Part shown: one piece after another, positions 16,974 through 25,011 of the stretch
Layout of the letters: each line of letters opens with the position of its first letter
Numbering within the stretch: position 1 is the stretch's first letter
Origin: Bacteroidota bacterium
GTDB taxonomy: Bacteria; Bacteroidota; Bacteroidia; Bacteroidales; WCHB1-69
Direction of reading: 5' to 3'
Assembly (NCBI GenBank): GCA_023392945.1
Contig: JAEWNB010000179.1
Span: 1-29,950 of the forward strand
DNA: 29,950 nucleotides
The notes under the pieces: generated by a model
Told to the model about the DNA's origin: nothing
Databases searched by the model: none
What the model saw: only the letters and a program-made list of their open reading frames with translations
Made by a program: the position numbers and the translations under genes

Positions 16974-17058
16974 GCCTTGGTGGTGGAATTGGTAGACACG
17001 CGGGACTTAAAATCCCGTGAACATTGCGTTCGTGCGGGTTCAAGTCCCGCCCGAGGTA
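16974..17058 (+). tRNA. tRNA-Leu (anticodon TAA)
   Basis: The 85-base gene folds as a class II tRNA. Acceptor GCCTTGG pairs with CCGAGGT, the anticodon stem CGGGA/TCCCG encloses loop CTTAAAA with anticodon TAA at 17008-17010, a long variable arm follows, and the T arm is GCGGG/CCCGC with TTCAAGT loop. CCA is not encoded. It reads UUA leucine codons. It is followed after 11 bases by tRNA-Gly and shares its promoter. Confidence 0.95.
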
Positions 17059-17069
17059 CAGAAAATAAT

Positions 17070-17145
<76 letters not shown>

Positions 17146-17158
17146 TTAAATAGAAATA

Positions 17159-17192
17159 GGGCTATTCAAAATTCTTGAGTAGCCCTTTTCTT
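17159..17192. terminator. Bidirectional rho-independent terminator after tRNA-Gly
   Basis: GGGCTATTCAA (17159-17169) pairs with TTGAGTAGCCC (17175-17185) as an 11-bp stem with one G-T pair and a five-base loop, followed on the plus strand by TTTTCTT. On the minus strand the same hairpin, followed by a weaker T-rich run, lies downstream of the YfcC gene and could end that operon too. Confidence 0.85.
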
Positions 17193-17227
17193 ATGTTATG
17201 TAATTAGAATTTTTACAACTATTTTTC

Positions 17228-18829
17228 TTAGAACCCGTTAAAGTTCAAATAAATGGGTGGAAGGAGTAAAAAGAATCCTAAGAAAATCAACAACAGAATA
17301 ATAGGCCAAATGAACTTAAACCATCTGGCATAAGGAATCCGAGCTACACCTAAAACCCCGATAAGCACCCCGGAAGTTGGAGTTATCATATTGGTAAAGC
17401 CATCGCCAAATTGGAAAGCAAGGACTGTCAGCTGTCGGGAAACTCCGACAATATCTGAAAATTCGGCCATCATTGGAATTGTGAGAGCTGCTTTTGCTGA
17501 GCCTGAGGGAATCAAAATATTAATTCCATTTTGTATAACATACATTGCCCAAACAGCCCCTTTCTCATCAGAACCGGTCATAGCCTGCGAAATAGCATAC
17601 AAAATAGAATCAATTACTTTTCCGTCTTCCAGAATAATAATAATACCACCGGCCATTCCTACAACCAAAGCTGCTACCATAATATCTCTGCAACCGTCTA
17701 GAAATAGCCTTATTGAATGGTCGAATTTTAGTTTATAAGCAAATCCTGATGCAAAACCCATTGCAAAGAAGAGTGCTGCGATTTCCATGACATACCAATG
17801 ATAGCCCAACACTCCTACTACTAAAACTATAATGGTTAGAAGCAAAATGGTCAAAATGAAATTATGCACAGATTTCCGCGCACTAAAGAATCCCAAAATT
17901 ATAAAGCCTCCGGCAATAATGGGGAAAAGCATTGTACTATATTCGTTTCCGCCGATAGAAATATTAGTTAAAGGCATTTTGAGAGCGCAAAAGAGCAGCA
18001 CCACAGAGATAACACCGTAAACTATCCAAGTTGATAGTGATGACTTTTGCATTTCAACTTCCGAATTGATATCAAGTGCTTTATCTCTCCAGTAGCTGTC
18101 AATTTCAAACATTATAGATCGTTGCGGTTTCTTTTTGACTCTTGCGGCATACCATAAGGTAAAAACTATTGCTAGGACAGTTAGAAACAGCCAGCAGATA
18201 AAACGGTATTCGATACCCGAGAAAGTTGGTAGACCTGACAATCCCTGAGCAATACCAATGGTGAATGGATTGAGCATTGCTCCGGCAAAACCAACATGTG
18301 CTGCTACGTAGCACATTAATACCCCAACAATAGAGTCATAACCCATTGAAATAGAGAGGGGCACAAAAATGATAATAAAAGCTATTGTCTCTTCGCTCAT
18401 GCCAAAAATGGAGCCGAAAAGACTAAACATAATCATTATCAAAACGATGATTATATTGTTTACCCCTAAAAATTTCAATAACTTATTATGGCCGATTTTT
18501 TGAGTTGCTTTGAGAAAAGAGAAAATGCCAATATCAATAGCCTTAGTATAATTCAAAATCCAGAAAGCTCCGCCAATCATCAGAATGAAGACAATAATGG
18601 AAGAAGTCCTTTCAAAGCCTTTGAAAAAGGAGGTGAAAATTTGCCAAGTCTGCGGGACATTATCTACTTGCTGATAAGAGTCAGGAATTACTACACTTCG
18701 TTCTGTGCCGTCAACAGTGACCGTTTGGCGGGCAAATTCTCCTCCCGGAATAATCCAGGTCATAACGGCACAAACAATGATAATGGAAAAAACTATCGTA
18801 AAAGTATGAGGAATTTTCAATTTTTTCAT
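17228..18829 (-). CDS. YfcC/DcuC family membrane carrier
   Basis: A 533-residue inner-membrane transporter with about twelve or more hydrophobic segments. Family landmarks include FILMIGGAFWIL, FGMSEETIAFIIIF, the block AAHVGFAGAMLNPFTIGIAQ, and in the C-terminal half LIPSGSAKAAL followed by FQFGDGFTNMITPTSG, the signature of the YfcC branch of the DcuC/ion-transporter superfamily. Members are proposed to move C4-dicarboxylates, arginine or other small anionic or amino compounds, and the substrate here is open. ATG at 18829 (MKKLKIPHTF) is preferred over an upstream TTG at 18850, which would overlap the preceding gene. It ends a run of closely spaced genes beginning with the DPP11 gene, so import or exchange of peptide-derived amino acids is an attractive but unproved role. 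Confidence 0.85.
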   Translation of the reverse strand: MKKLKIPHTFTIVFSIIIVCAVMTWIIPGGEFARQTVTVDGTERSVVIPDSYQQVDNVPQTWQIFTSFFKGFERTSSIIVFILMIGGAFWILNYTKAIDIGIFSFLKATQKIGHNKLLKFLGVNNIIIVLIMIMFSLFGSIFGMSEETIAFIIIFVPLSISMGYDSIVGVLMCYVAAHVGFAGAMLNPFTIGIAQGLSGLPTFSGIEYRFICWLFLTVLAIVFTLWYAARVKKKPQRSIMFEIDSYWRDKALDINSEVEMQKSSLSTWIVYGVISVVLLFCALKMPLTNISIGGNEYSTMLFPIIAGGFIILGFFSARKSVHNFILTILLLTIIVLVVGVLGYHWYVMEIAALFFAMGFASGFAYKLKFDHSIRLFLDGCRDIMVAALVVGMAGGIIIILEDGKVIDSILYAISQAMTGSDEKGAVWAMYVIQNGINILIPSGSAKAALTIPMMAEFSDIVGVSRQLTVLAFQFGDGFTNMITPTSGVLIGVLGVARIPYARWFKFIWPIILLLIFLGFFLLLPPIYLNFNGF

Positions 18830-18846
18830 AGGAGAAAGCTTAAATA

Positions 18847-20214
18847 TCAATAATTTAAAATATCACTTTTGAGTTTATTTTTCTTCAATTTATTATAATT
18901 AAATAATAAAATTCCGACTGTAGCTAGAAAAGCAAGAAAATCGGCAGCAGGAGAGGCAGCCCATACGCCGTCAAGTTTATAAAAATGTGGCAAAATAAGT
19001 AGGAAAGGAATAAGGAAAATGACCTGACGGGACATGGAGAGAAAAATAGCAATTTTAGCTTTCCCGATTGATTGGAAAAAATTAGATACCACTACCTGCA
19101 CCCCAACAAAGATAAAAGCAACCATGGTAAATCTTATTCCCCTGACAGTAAAAGCTTCCAGAACCGCATCAGTAGTAAAAGCATGAGTAATTTGAACCGG
19201 AAAAATCATAGCGGCAAGAAAACCAAAAGCACTTATTGCAGTTGCCCAAATAATGGTTATTTTCAATGTTGCAACCACACGATCAATATTTTGTGCTCCA
19301 TAGTTATACCCTACAATAGGCTGCATGCCTTGTGTTAATCCAAAGACTACCATGACTATAAATGAAGTAATACTGATGATAATGCCATAGGCCCCTATGG
19401 CAAAGTCACCTCCAAAAACTTTCAATTGCAGGTTCATAATAATGGCGACCAGACTGGAAACAGTATGAATCAAAAATGGAGAGAGCCCTATAGCAAAGAT
19501 ATCACGAATAATTCTTAGAGATATTCGGCATCCTGAGCGATAAAAATGGATATATGGTTTTCTGCTGAAGAAGTGGATTAAGACCCATGTCATGCCTACT
19601 GTTTGTGAAATAACAGTTGCAAAAGCAGCTCCTTTAATTCCCCAATGGAAGACAAAAATAAAAAGAGGAGCCAAAATAATATTGATTACAACAGTCAGTA
19701 AAATAGAGACCATTGCCTTGGCGGGATAGCCGGAAGCACGCATGATATTATTCAATCCAAAGAAAATATGAGTGATCACATTTCCCATCAGGATTATTTT
19801 CATAAAATCGCGAGCATAGGGTATAGTAGCATCACTGGCTCCAAAAAGATTTAAAATGGGATCAAGAAAAATCAGCGTTAAAATCGAAAATATAATACCG
19901 ATAGCAATATTGAGCATAAAGGCATTGCCAAGAATGCGGATTGCTTCTGTGCGTTTTTTTTGCCCCATCCTGATGGAAACCATCGCCGAAGCACCTGCTC
20001 CAACAAGGGTGCCAAAAGCTACCGCAAGATTCATTATCGGGAAAGTGAGAGCCAGCCCCGATATAGCTAAAGGACCAACTCCTTGCCCAATAATAATTCT
20101 ATCAATAATATTATAAAGAGAGCTTGCTGTAGTTGCTATAATAGCCGGAAGAGAATAGTTGAAAAGTAATTTTCCAATACTTGCATTTTCCAGATCCAAA
20201 TTCTTCTTGTCCAT
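18847..20214 (-). CDS. MATE family multidrug/cation exporter
   Basis: A 455-residue membrane protein with twelve hydrophobic segments and two MatE halves. The N-terminal part has LFNYSLPAIIATTASSLYNI followed by IDRIIIGQGVGPLAISGLAL, and the mid-protein section contains GMQPIVGYNYGAQN, both hallmarks of NorM/MepA-like exporters. Length is usual for the family. Such proteins export organic cations or drugs with sodium or proton exchange. The stop is 17 bases before the ATG of the YfcC gene and the start is seven bases after the stop of the acyltransferase gene, so the three are probably cotranscribed. Natural substrate unknown. Confidence 0.93.
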   Translation of the reverse strand: MDKKNLDLENASIGKLLFNYSLPAIIATTASSLYNIIDRIIIGQGVGPLAISGLALTFPIMNLAVAFGTLVGAGASAMVSIRMGQKKRTEAIRILGNAFMLNIAIGIIFSILTLIFLDPILNLFGASDATIPYARDFMKIILMGNVITHIFFGLNNIMRASGYPAKAMVSILLTVVINIILAPLFIFVFHWGIKGAAFATVISQTVGMTWVLIHFFSRKPYIHFYRSGCRISLRIIRDIFAIGLSPFLIHTVSSLVAIIMNLQLKVFGGDFAIGAYGIIISITSFIVMVVFGLTQGMQPIVGYNYGAQNIDRVVATLKITIIWATAISAFGFLAAMIFPVQITHAFTTDAVLEAFTVRGIRFTMVAFIFVGVQVVVSNFFQSIGKAKIAIFLSMSRQVIFLIPFLLILPHFYKLDGVWAASPAADFLAFLATVGILLFNYNKLKKNKLKSDILNY

Positions 20215-20221
20215 TCAATTA

Positions 20222-21580
20222 TTATATAGAAATTGTCAACTCTAAAATCTTCTTTTTAATAGTTATAAGATGAAGTAAAAGTTGATTTTGTTTTCTTCTT
20301 AATATGTAGTAGCGCCATGCACCTTTCCATTTAAGAAACCATTTTTTAAAGGCATAAAAAACAAAAAGTGAGAGAAAAGCCGCAATCAGATAGAGTAATG
20401 CAAACCAAAATTTATCTGAAATAGTAAATGCTAAAATAAAAATAATGAGATACATGAGAGGGAAAGTAAGAATTACGCTTGGGGGATAGTTTAAAGAGGC
20501 ATGTAATTGTCTGTCTTCCATTTTCTTTTTTAACATTTCAGGAATGAAAAATGGAATAAAATTATTTATAAGACCAAAAAGAAAAAATGGGATCATAAAC
20601 AGCAAACCCACAGACTTAAGAAGTAACGACAAGAGTGTGATATTTTTATTGATTAGCCAATCGCGCAATCTGAGATTTTTAAGACCAATATCATACTCTT
20701 CAACCAATTTCATTAATTCGTCAAATTGTGCGGGATTCTCATTCTTCATTTTATCTAACCCATCAACAATCAGCATATCTTCTTTTTTCAGTTCAACAAT
20801 ATCATTTGGATTATTGCCTTTCTCTGAAACTCTTGACTTATGCAACATATTTCTGAGAGAATCATATTGATTAAAAAAATCAGGGTCTTCATCCACAGCC
20901 ATCTCTTTCACCTTTTGACGGGCAAGTTTATTCACTTCCAGATAAGCCTGATTTGGCTCAGTTTTATATAAATTTTCAAACTGATTTATTGTAAATGGCT
21001 TTCCAACAGTAATCAACAATTCTCCCCTGAAATTATAATAATCAGAGTAGTGGATATTAAGGGGCAGAATCTGCAGATCGAGTTTAAAATCAGCATATTC
21101 TTCGGCTGCCAATGCTACTCGGGGGAACCCTTTTTTGAAAGTGCCTAAATAACGTCCATTTTGATGTCCAGCTTCAGGAAACATAACGATTGTGCCTCCT
21201 CTTTTCAAAACATTGGCGGCGATATCGAAAGTCAGGTTATTGCTTCTCACATCGTTCAGATTCCCATCACGGCTTCTAAAAGTAGGGATCATTTTTAAAA
21301 ATCTAAAAATTCTTGCAATAAATTGACGCTTAAAAATATCACCTCTTGTGATGAAAACAGGTTGTCTTTTGTCGGGGAATAAATGTAGAATAGCCAAAGC
21401 ATCCATTAAACCGTTCTGATGATTTGAAATAACAAAAACAGGCACTCCTTTTGGTGGAATATTTTCTTTGCCAATAATTGTTACTTTCTTGTAATAGATG
21501 TAGTTATGAGTAACCCTCAAGTAACGGTTATAAATATCATAAGGGATTGAAAAACGATCAATTTTTGAAAAGTCAATCAT
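20222..21580 (-). CDS. PlsC-type glycerolipid acyltransferase with C-terminal membrane extension
   Basis: A 452-residue protein. The acyltransferase domain (about 20-230) shows the catalytic motif ISNHQNGLMDALAIL with His54 and Asp60. Five residues separate them where the textbook HX4D motif has four; the NHxNxxxD form occurs in related enzymes. Acceptor-binding TRGDIFKR (78-85) and FPEAG (134-138) follow. After a soluble linker, residues about 315-430 contain three or four hydrophobic segments, an extension not present in minimal 240-residue PlsC. It probably acylates lysophosphatidate or another glycerol- or aminolipid precursor at the inner membrane. It lies 39 bases after the DPP11 gene. 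The exact substrate cannot be assigned. Confidence 0.83.
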   Translation of the reverse strand: MIDFSKIDRFSIPYDIYNRYLRVTHNYIYYKKVTIIGKENIPPKGVPVFVISNHQNGLMDALAILHLFPDKRQPVFITRGDIFKRQFIARIFRFLKMIPTFRSRDGNLNDVRSNNLTFDIAANVLKRGGTIVMFPEAGHQNGRYLGTFKKGFPRVALAAEEYADFKLDLQILPLNIHYSDYYNFRGELLITVGKPFTINQFENLYKTEPNQAYLEVNKLARQKVKEMAVDEDPDFFNQYDSLRNMLHKSRVSEKGNNPNDIVELKKEDMLIVDGLDKMKNENPAQFDELMKLVEEYDIGLKNLRLRDWLINKNITLLSLLLKSVGLLFMIPFFLFGLINNFIPFFIPEMLKKKMEDRQLHASLNYPPSVILTFPLMYLIIFILAFTISDKFWFALLYLIAAFLSLFVFYAFKKWFLKWKGAWRYYILRRKQNQLLLHLITIKKKILELTISI

Positions 21581-21619
21581 AAAATTTAGTTTTATATAAT
21601 CTTAAAGAGGTTATTAAAA

Positions 21620-23782
21620 TTACTTAACAATCGTCAGTTCATTGATAATATTTTGGGCATCGGCAAACTTATCCACAATAAAGAGAAAGTATCTGATATC
21701 AAGACTTATATTTCGGCAGCGGTTTACATCGTAATAAATATCACTCATAGTGCCTTCCCAAACTCGGTCAAAATTAACTCCGATAAGGTCTCCATTGGCA
21801 TTGATAACAGGACTGCCGGAATTGCCTCCTGTTGTATGATTACTGGCAATAAAGGCTACCGGAAGTTCTCCCTTCTCATTAGCATAAATGCCATAGTCTT
21901 TCGTTTCAAAAAGAGTTTTCAATTTAGGTTCAACCCTATAATCAAAAATATCAGGATTTTCTTTCTCAATAACACCCTCAAGAGTGGTATAATAAACATA
22001 TTCGACCGCATCTTTTGGGGTAAATCCCTGCACTTTTCCATAGGTAACTCGCATGGTCAAATTTGCATCCGGGTAAAATGTTTTATCACTCTCTTTTTCC
22101 ATAATGACTTTAACATAGTCTCGATACAACAGATCCAAATGATCCTCGGATGAAATCATTAAATTCAAATTAGCGTAATAATAATCATAGGCAGGCATCA
22201 GCATTTGAAAAAGTAGTGATTTTTGAAGTTTTAGGAAGTCGCTTTTTGATGCTTTGTTAATGAATTTATTTAGAGAAACAATATCGGCAAAAGGAGAATT
22301 CTCATAAATCTCATCTGCCATCGTTGCCAAATTCTCTTTTGGAATATTGATAAAACGCTTTAGATCCTCAGAGATATATTCCGGCTCAAGTGTATTAAAA
22401 TAGTAATAGAGAAGTTCAACAAAGATCTCTTTATCAATAGGTTTGTAATAATTTGTATAAAAACCGGCACTTTTTTCTTTAAGTTTCAATTTTGCTTCAA
22501 GAAAATCATTAGCAGAGAAATTATCACTTTTACATGACTTCATTAATGGAATAAAATTCTGATAAGCAAAACGAAATAATTCGATTGCATGAAATGTTTC
22601 GTAAAAATAGGTTTGTTTTTTTATAATTGGGGTGTATGTTTTGTAGAATGATTTTATTTCGGGTAAAATAGTTCCATATTTGTTCTTACGGATAGGGTCA
22701 GCATTTATCCAGCTAAGCAATTCATTTTCTTCCTTAATTTTCAAATCAATAACATGGCAATCGACGATTCCCTTATTTTCTCCAATCCATTTTTTCCAGC
22801 CGTTGGCGATAGAATTAGCTTTTGCTGAATACATCAGTCTGATTTCCGTGGAAAGATCCATGTTCTTTTTCATAATATCCAACCTGGCACCTCTTTGATT
22901 AATGGCAATGGGATTGCGTACATTGGCAACCAAGTCTACCCCATCAGATGTTAAAAATTGCTCGGTAGAGCCCGGAAATCCGAATACCAGAGTGAAATCA
23001 TTTTCATGAACCCCGGCTGTGGATATTTTGAAATATTTTTTTGATTTAAGAGGAATATTGTCTTTTGAATATTCAGCAGGATTGCCATTGGGATCTGTAT
23101 AAATTCTATAAAGCGAGAAATCTCCCGTATGACGGGGCCAAATCCAATTGTCAGTATCACCCCCGAATTTTCCGATACTTTCAGGGGGAACACCCACAAG
23201 ACGAACATCTTTATATGTTTGGTTAACAAACATAAAATATTGGTTCCCGTAAAAAAAAGATTTTATCACTGCACTATAAGATGTTCCCTTGGCAGCTTCG
23301 TCCTGAATTTTTACTATATTTTTTTTAATAATATTTTCTCTTTCTGATTCCGACATCTCGTTAGATGTTCCTGCAAAAACCTTCTCGGTAACTTCTTCCA
23401 TTCTGATCAGAAAAGTGACCGTAAGTCCCGGATTCGCAATTTCCTTTTCATAGGATTTAGCCCAAAAGCCATTGTGGAGGTAATTATGTTCCAGCGTGCT
23501 GTGAGATTGAACAAAAGAGTAACCGCAATGATGATTGGTAATTAAAAGACCTTCGGGGGAAATAAGCTCTGCCGTACATCCGCCTCCGAAAAGAACAATT
23601 GCATCTTTCATGCTGTGATTATTGACACTATATACATCTTCTGCTGTCAACTTAAACCCCATCTGTTGCATTTCTGCTTCATTGTACTTTAGAAAGAGGG
23701 GTAGCCACATTCCCTCATCAGCTCTTACAAAAATAGTGCTAAAAATCAGGAAAATAATGAATAGAGATTTTTTCATAAGCAT
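21620..23782 (-). CDS. dpp11: Dipeptidyl peptidase 11, Asp/Glu-specific (S46 family)
   Basis: A 720-residue periplasmic serine peptidase that removes dipeptides with Asp or Glu in P1. A signal peptide (about 1-21, cleavage before DEGMWLP) precedes the protease domain. The catalytic triad is His85 in TNHHCGY, an Asp in WPRHTGDFSLYR, and Ser655 in GGNSGSPV. Exactly 18 residues after the serine stands Arg673 in NFDRVWEG. Arg at this site is the residue that gives P. gingivalis DPP11 its acidic P1 preference; DPP7 has Gly. Serine and arginine have the same numbers as in P. gingivalis. Two starts are possible: ATG at 23782, or ATG two codons later, which gives the more typical signal peptide. A -7 box lies only 11 bases upstream of the first ATG. 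It leads a run of four genes. Confidence 0.94.
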   Translation of the reverse strand: MLMKKSLFIIFLIFSTIFVRADEGMWLPLFLKYNEAEMQQMGFKLTAEDVYSVNNHSMKDAIVLFGGGCTAELISPEGLLITNHHCGYSFVQSHSTLEHNYLHNGFWAKSYEKEIANPGLTVTFLIRMEEVTEKVFAGTSNEMSESERENIIKKNIVKIQDEAAKGTSYSAVIKSFFYGNQYFMFVNQTYKDVRLVGVPPESIGKFGGDTDNWIWPRHTGDFSLYRIYTDPNGNPAEYSKDNIPLKSKKYFKISTAGVHENDFTLVFGFPGSTEQFLTSDGVDLVANVRNPIAINQRGARLDIMKKNMDLSTEIRLMYSAKANSIANGWKKWIGENKGIVDCHVIDLKIKEENELLSWINADPIRKNKYGTILPEIKSFYKTYTPIIKKQTYFYETFHAIELFRFAYQNFIPLMKSCKSDNFSANDFLEAKLKLKEKSAGFYTNYYKPIDKEIFVELLYYYFNTLEPEYISEDLKRFINIPKENLATMADEIYENSPFADIVSLNKFINKASKSDFLKLQKSLLFQMLMPAYDYYYANLNLMISSEDHLDLLYRDYVKVIMEKESDKTFYPDANLTMRVTYGKVQGFTPKDAVEYVYYTTLEGVIEKENPDIFDYRVEPKLKTLFETKDYGIYANEKGELPVAFIASNHTTGGNSGSPVINANGDLIGVNFDRVWEGTMSDIYYDVNRCRNISLDIRYFLFIVDKFADAQNIINELTIVK

Positions 23783-23793
23783 AATTTAAGGTG

Positions 23794-23801
23794 CAAAAAT
23801 A
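23794..23801 (-). promoter_or_regulatory. Candidate -7 box for dpp11 with a very short leader
   Basis: The minus strand reads TATTTTTG, an exact TAnnTTTG match, 11 bases before the first ATG of the DPP11 gene. A start point 4-7 bases downstream would leave a leader of only a few to about 14 bases, depending on which ATG is used. The box directly follows the T-run of the terminator of the wbp operon. No canonical -33 TTTG is seen. Confidence 0.45.
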
Positions 23802-23802
23802 A

Positions 23803-23830
23803 TAAAAAATCCGGATTGATAAATCCGGAT
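23803..23830 (-). terminator. Rho-independent terminator of the wbp operon
   Basis: On the minus strand ATCCGGATT, loop TATC and AATCCGGAT form a perfect 9-bp stem (23809-23830), followed by TTTTTTATT. It lies 40 bases after the stop of the aminotransferase gene and directly before the dpp11 promoter candidate. Confidence 0.85.
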
Positions 23831-23870
23831 AAAGGGTAAAGAATCAAGCCTTGAAATAAAGAGTAGATTT

Positions 23871-24998
23871 TTAATGAATATACTCTTTAATAACATTGCA
23901 AATCTGATCAATAAGATTATCTGTAAGATAAGGATGCATGGGAAGTGACAGAACGCGGTCACAGAGATATTCGGTAACAGGGGATGACCCTTTCGGATAA
24001 TTCAGAAAGTCGAAGGCACTCTGTTCATGCATGGCTTTGGGATAATAAATCATAGTGGGAATTTCTTTTTCTTTAAGAAATGCCTGTAGCCCGTCGCGTT
24101 GTTCCTTGTCTTTCAAAATCAAAGTATATTGTGCCCAACTTGAGTAATATCCTTCAGGAATAAAAGGAGTTTTTGCAATATCTCTTAGTCTTTCTGTATA
24201 TTTAAGAGCTACTTTATTAACATCAGATAATTCATACTCTTTAAATGCTTTAAACTTAACCAAGAGGATAGCAGCCTGAAGAGTATCCAATCTTGAGTTC
24301 ATGCCAATTCTGACGTTGTCGTATTTAAAAGAGCCTTTTCCATGAATTCTGTATGAATCTGCCAGTAAAGCCCATTCATCATTGTTGGTAAACAAAGCTC
24401 CCCCATCACCATAACATCCTAGTGGTTTTGCCGGGAAGAAGGATGTGGTGGATATATCCCCAAAACTACAGGCAATCTTGCCGTTGATATTGCCTCCGAA
24501 GCCCTGAGCAGAATCTTCCAAAATGAGCAAATTGTATTTATCAGCGATAGTTCTCACTGCAGTATAATTTGCCGGTAATCCGAAAAGATCAACAGTAATA
24601 ATCACTTTAGGAGTAAGCTTCCCTTCTTTAATAGTTTTTTGAATCATCATTTCGAGGTGGCTAGGATCAATATTGAAAGTGTCCTTTTCCACATCAACAA
24701 ATACCGGTGTAGCTCCTTCAAAGGAAATAACTTCAGCAGAGGCAAAGAAGGTGAAATCGGGAACAAAAACAGCATCCCCGGACCGGATTCCCCATACTTT
24801 TAAGGCGAGAGTCAGGGCATCAGTACCGTTGCCGCAGGAAAGACAGTGTTTTACGCCGACATACTCTGCCAACTGATTCTCCAGTTCCTTGACGTGTTTC
24901 CCCATAATAAAGGCAGATGATGCAGCCACTTCAATCATAGCAGCATCCATCTCTTTTTTCAATACTTCATATTGTGTTTTTAAATCTCTGAATTGCAT
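23871..24998 (-). CDS. wbpE: WbpE-type UDP-3-keto-GlcNAcA aminotransferase (DegT family)
   Basis: A 375-residue PLP aminotransferase. The start FRDLKTQYEVLKKEMDAAM, the block SCGNGTDALTLALK (54-67), Asp162 in LEDSAQGFGG, and the Schiff-base Lys191 in FFPAKPLGCYGDGG follow the WbpE/ArnB pattern. WbpE uses glutamate to aminate UDP-2-acetamido-2-deoxy-3-keto-glucuronate, producing UDP-GlcNAc(3NH2)A. Its neighbours upstream are the acetyltransferase (11-base gap), dehydrogenase and 6-dehydrogenase of the same route, making this assignment stronger than sequence alone would. A good Shine-Dalgarno sequence precedes the ATG and overlaps the stop of the acetyltransferase gene. P. gingivalis PorR belongs to this type of enzyme. 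Cytosolic. Confidence 0.88.
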   Translation of the reverse strand: MQFRDLKTQYEVLKKEMDAAMIEVAASSAFIMGKHVKELENQLAEYVGVKHCLSCGNGTDALTLALKVWGIRSGDAVFVPDFTFFASAEVISFEGATPVFVDVEKDTFNIDPSHLEMMIQKTIKEGKLTPKVIITVDLFGLPANYTAVRTIADKYNLLILEDSAQGFGGNINGKIACSFGDISTTSFFPAKPLGCYGDGGALFTNNDEWALLADSYRIHGKGSFKYDNVRIGMNSRLDTLQAAILLVKFKAFKEYELSDVNKVALKYTERLRDIAKTPFIPEGYYSSWAQYTLILKDKEQRDGLQAFLKEKEIPTMIYYPKAMHEQSAFDFLNYPKGSSPVTEYLCDRVLSLPMHPYLTDNLIDQICNVIKEYIH

Positions 24999-25005
24999 AT
25001 AATGT

Positions 25006-25011
25006 CTCCTT
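25006..25011 (-). promoter_or_regulatory. wbpE: Strong ribosome binding site for wbpE
   Basis: AAGGAG on the minus strand lies seven bases before the ATG at 24998. Its first two bases are part of the TAA stop of the preceding acetyltransferase gene. Such a clear Shine-Dalgarno sequence is unusual among the genes in this window and suggests coupling of the two genes. Confidence 0.7.

Noticed and set aside
16820..16999. 60-residue hydrophobic N-terminal extension of PepE
   Set aside because: It overlaps tRNA-Leu and its promoter, is not part of the S51 family, and a -7 box lies inside it just before the internal ATG at 16819.
18830..18850. Upstream TTG start for the YfcC gene
   Set aside because: It would overlap the end of the MATE gene and adds only seven residues that are not family-like. 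ATG at 18829 begins the usual MKKLKIPHTF.
21653..22153. 166-codon plus-strand frame opposite the DPP11 gene
   Set aside because: Antisense shadow. The minus-strand protein has the catalytic serine and full family pattern over this stretch.
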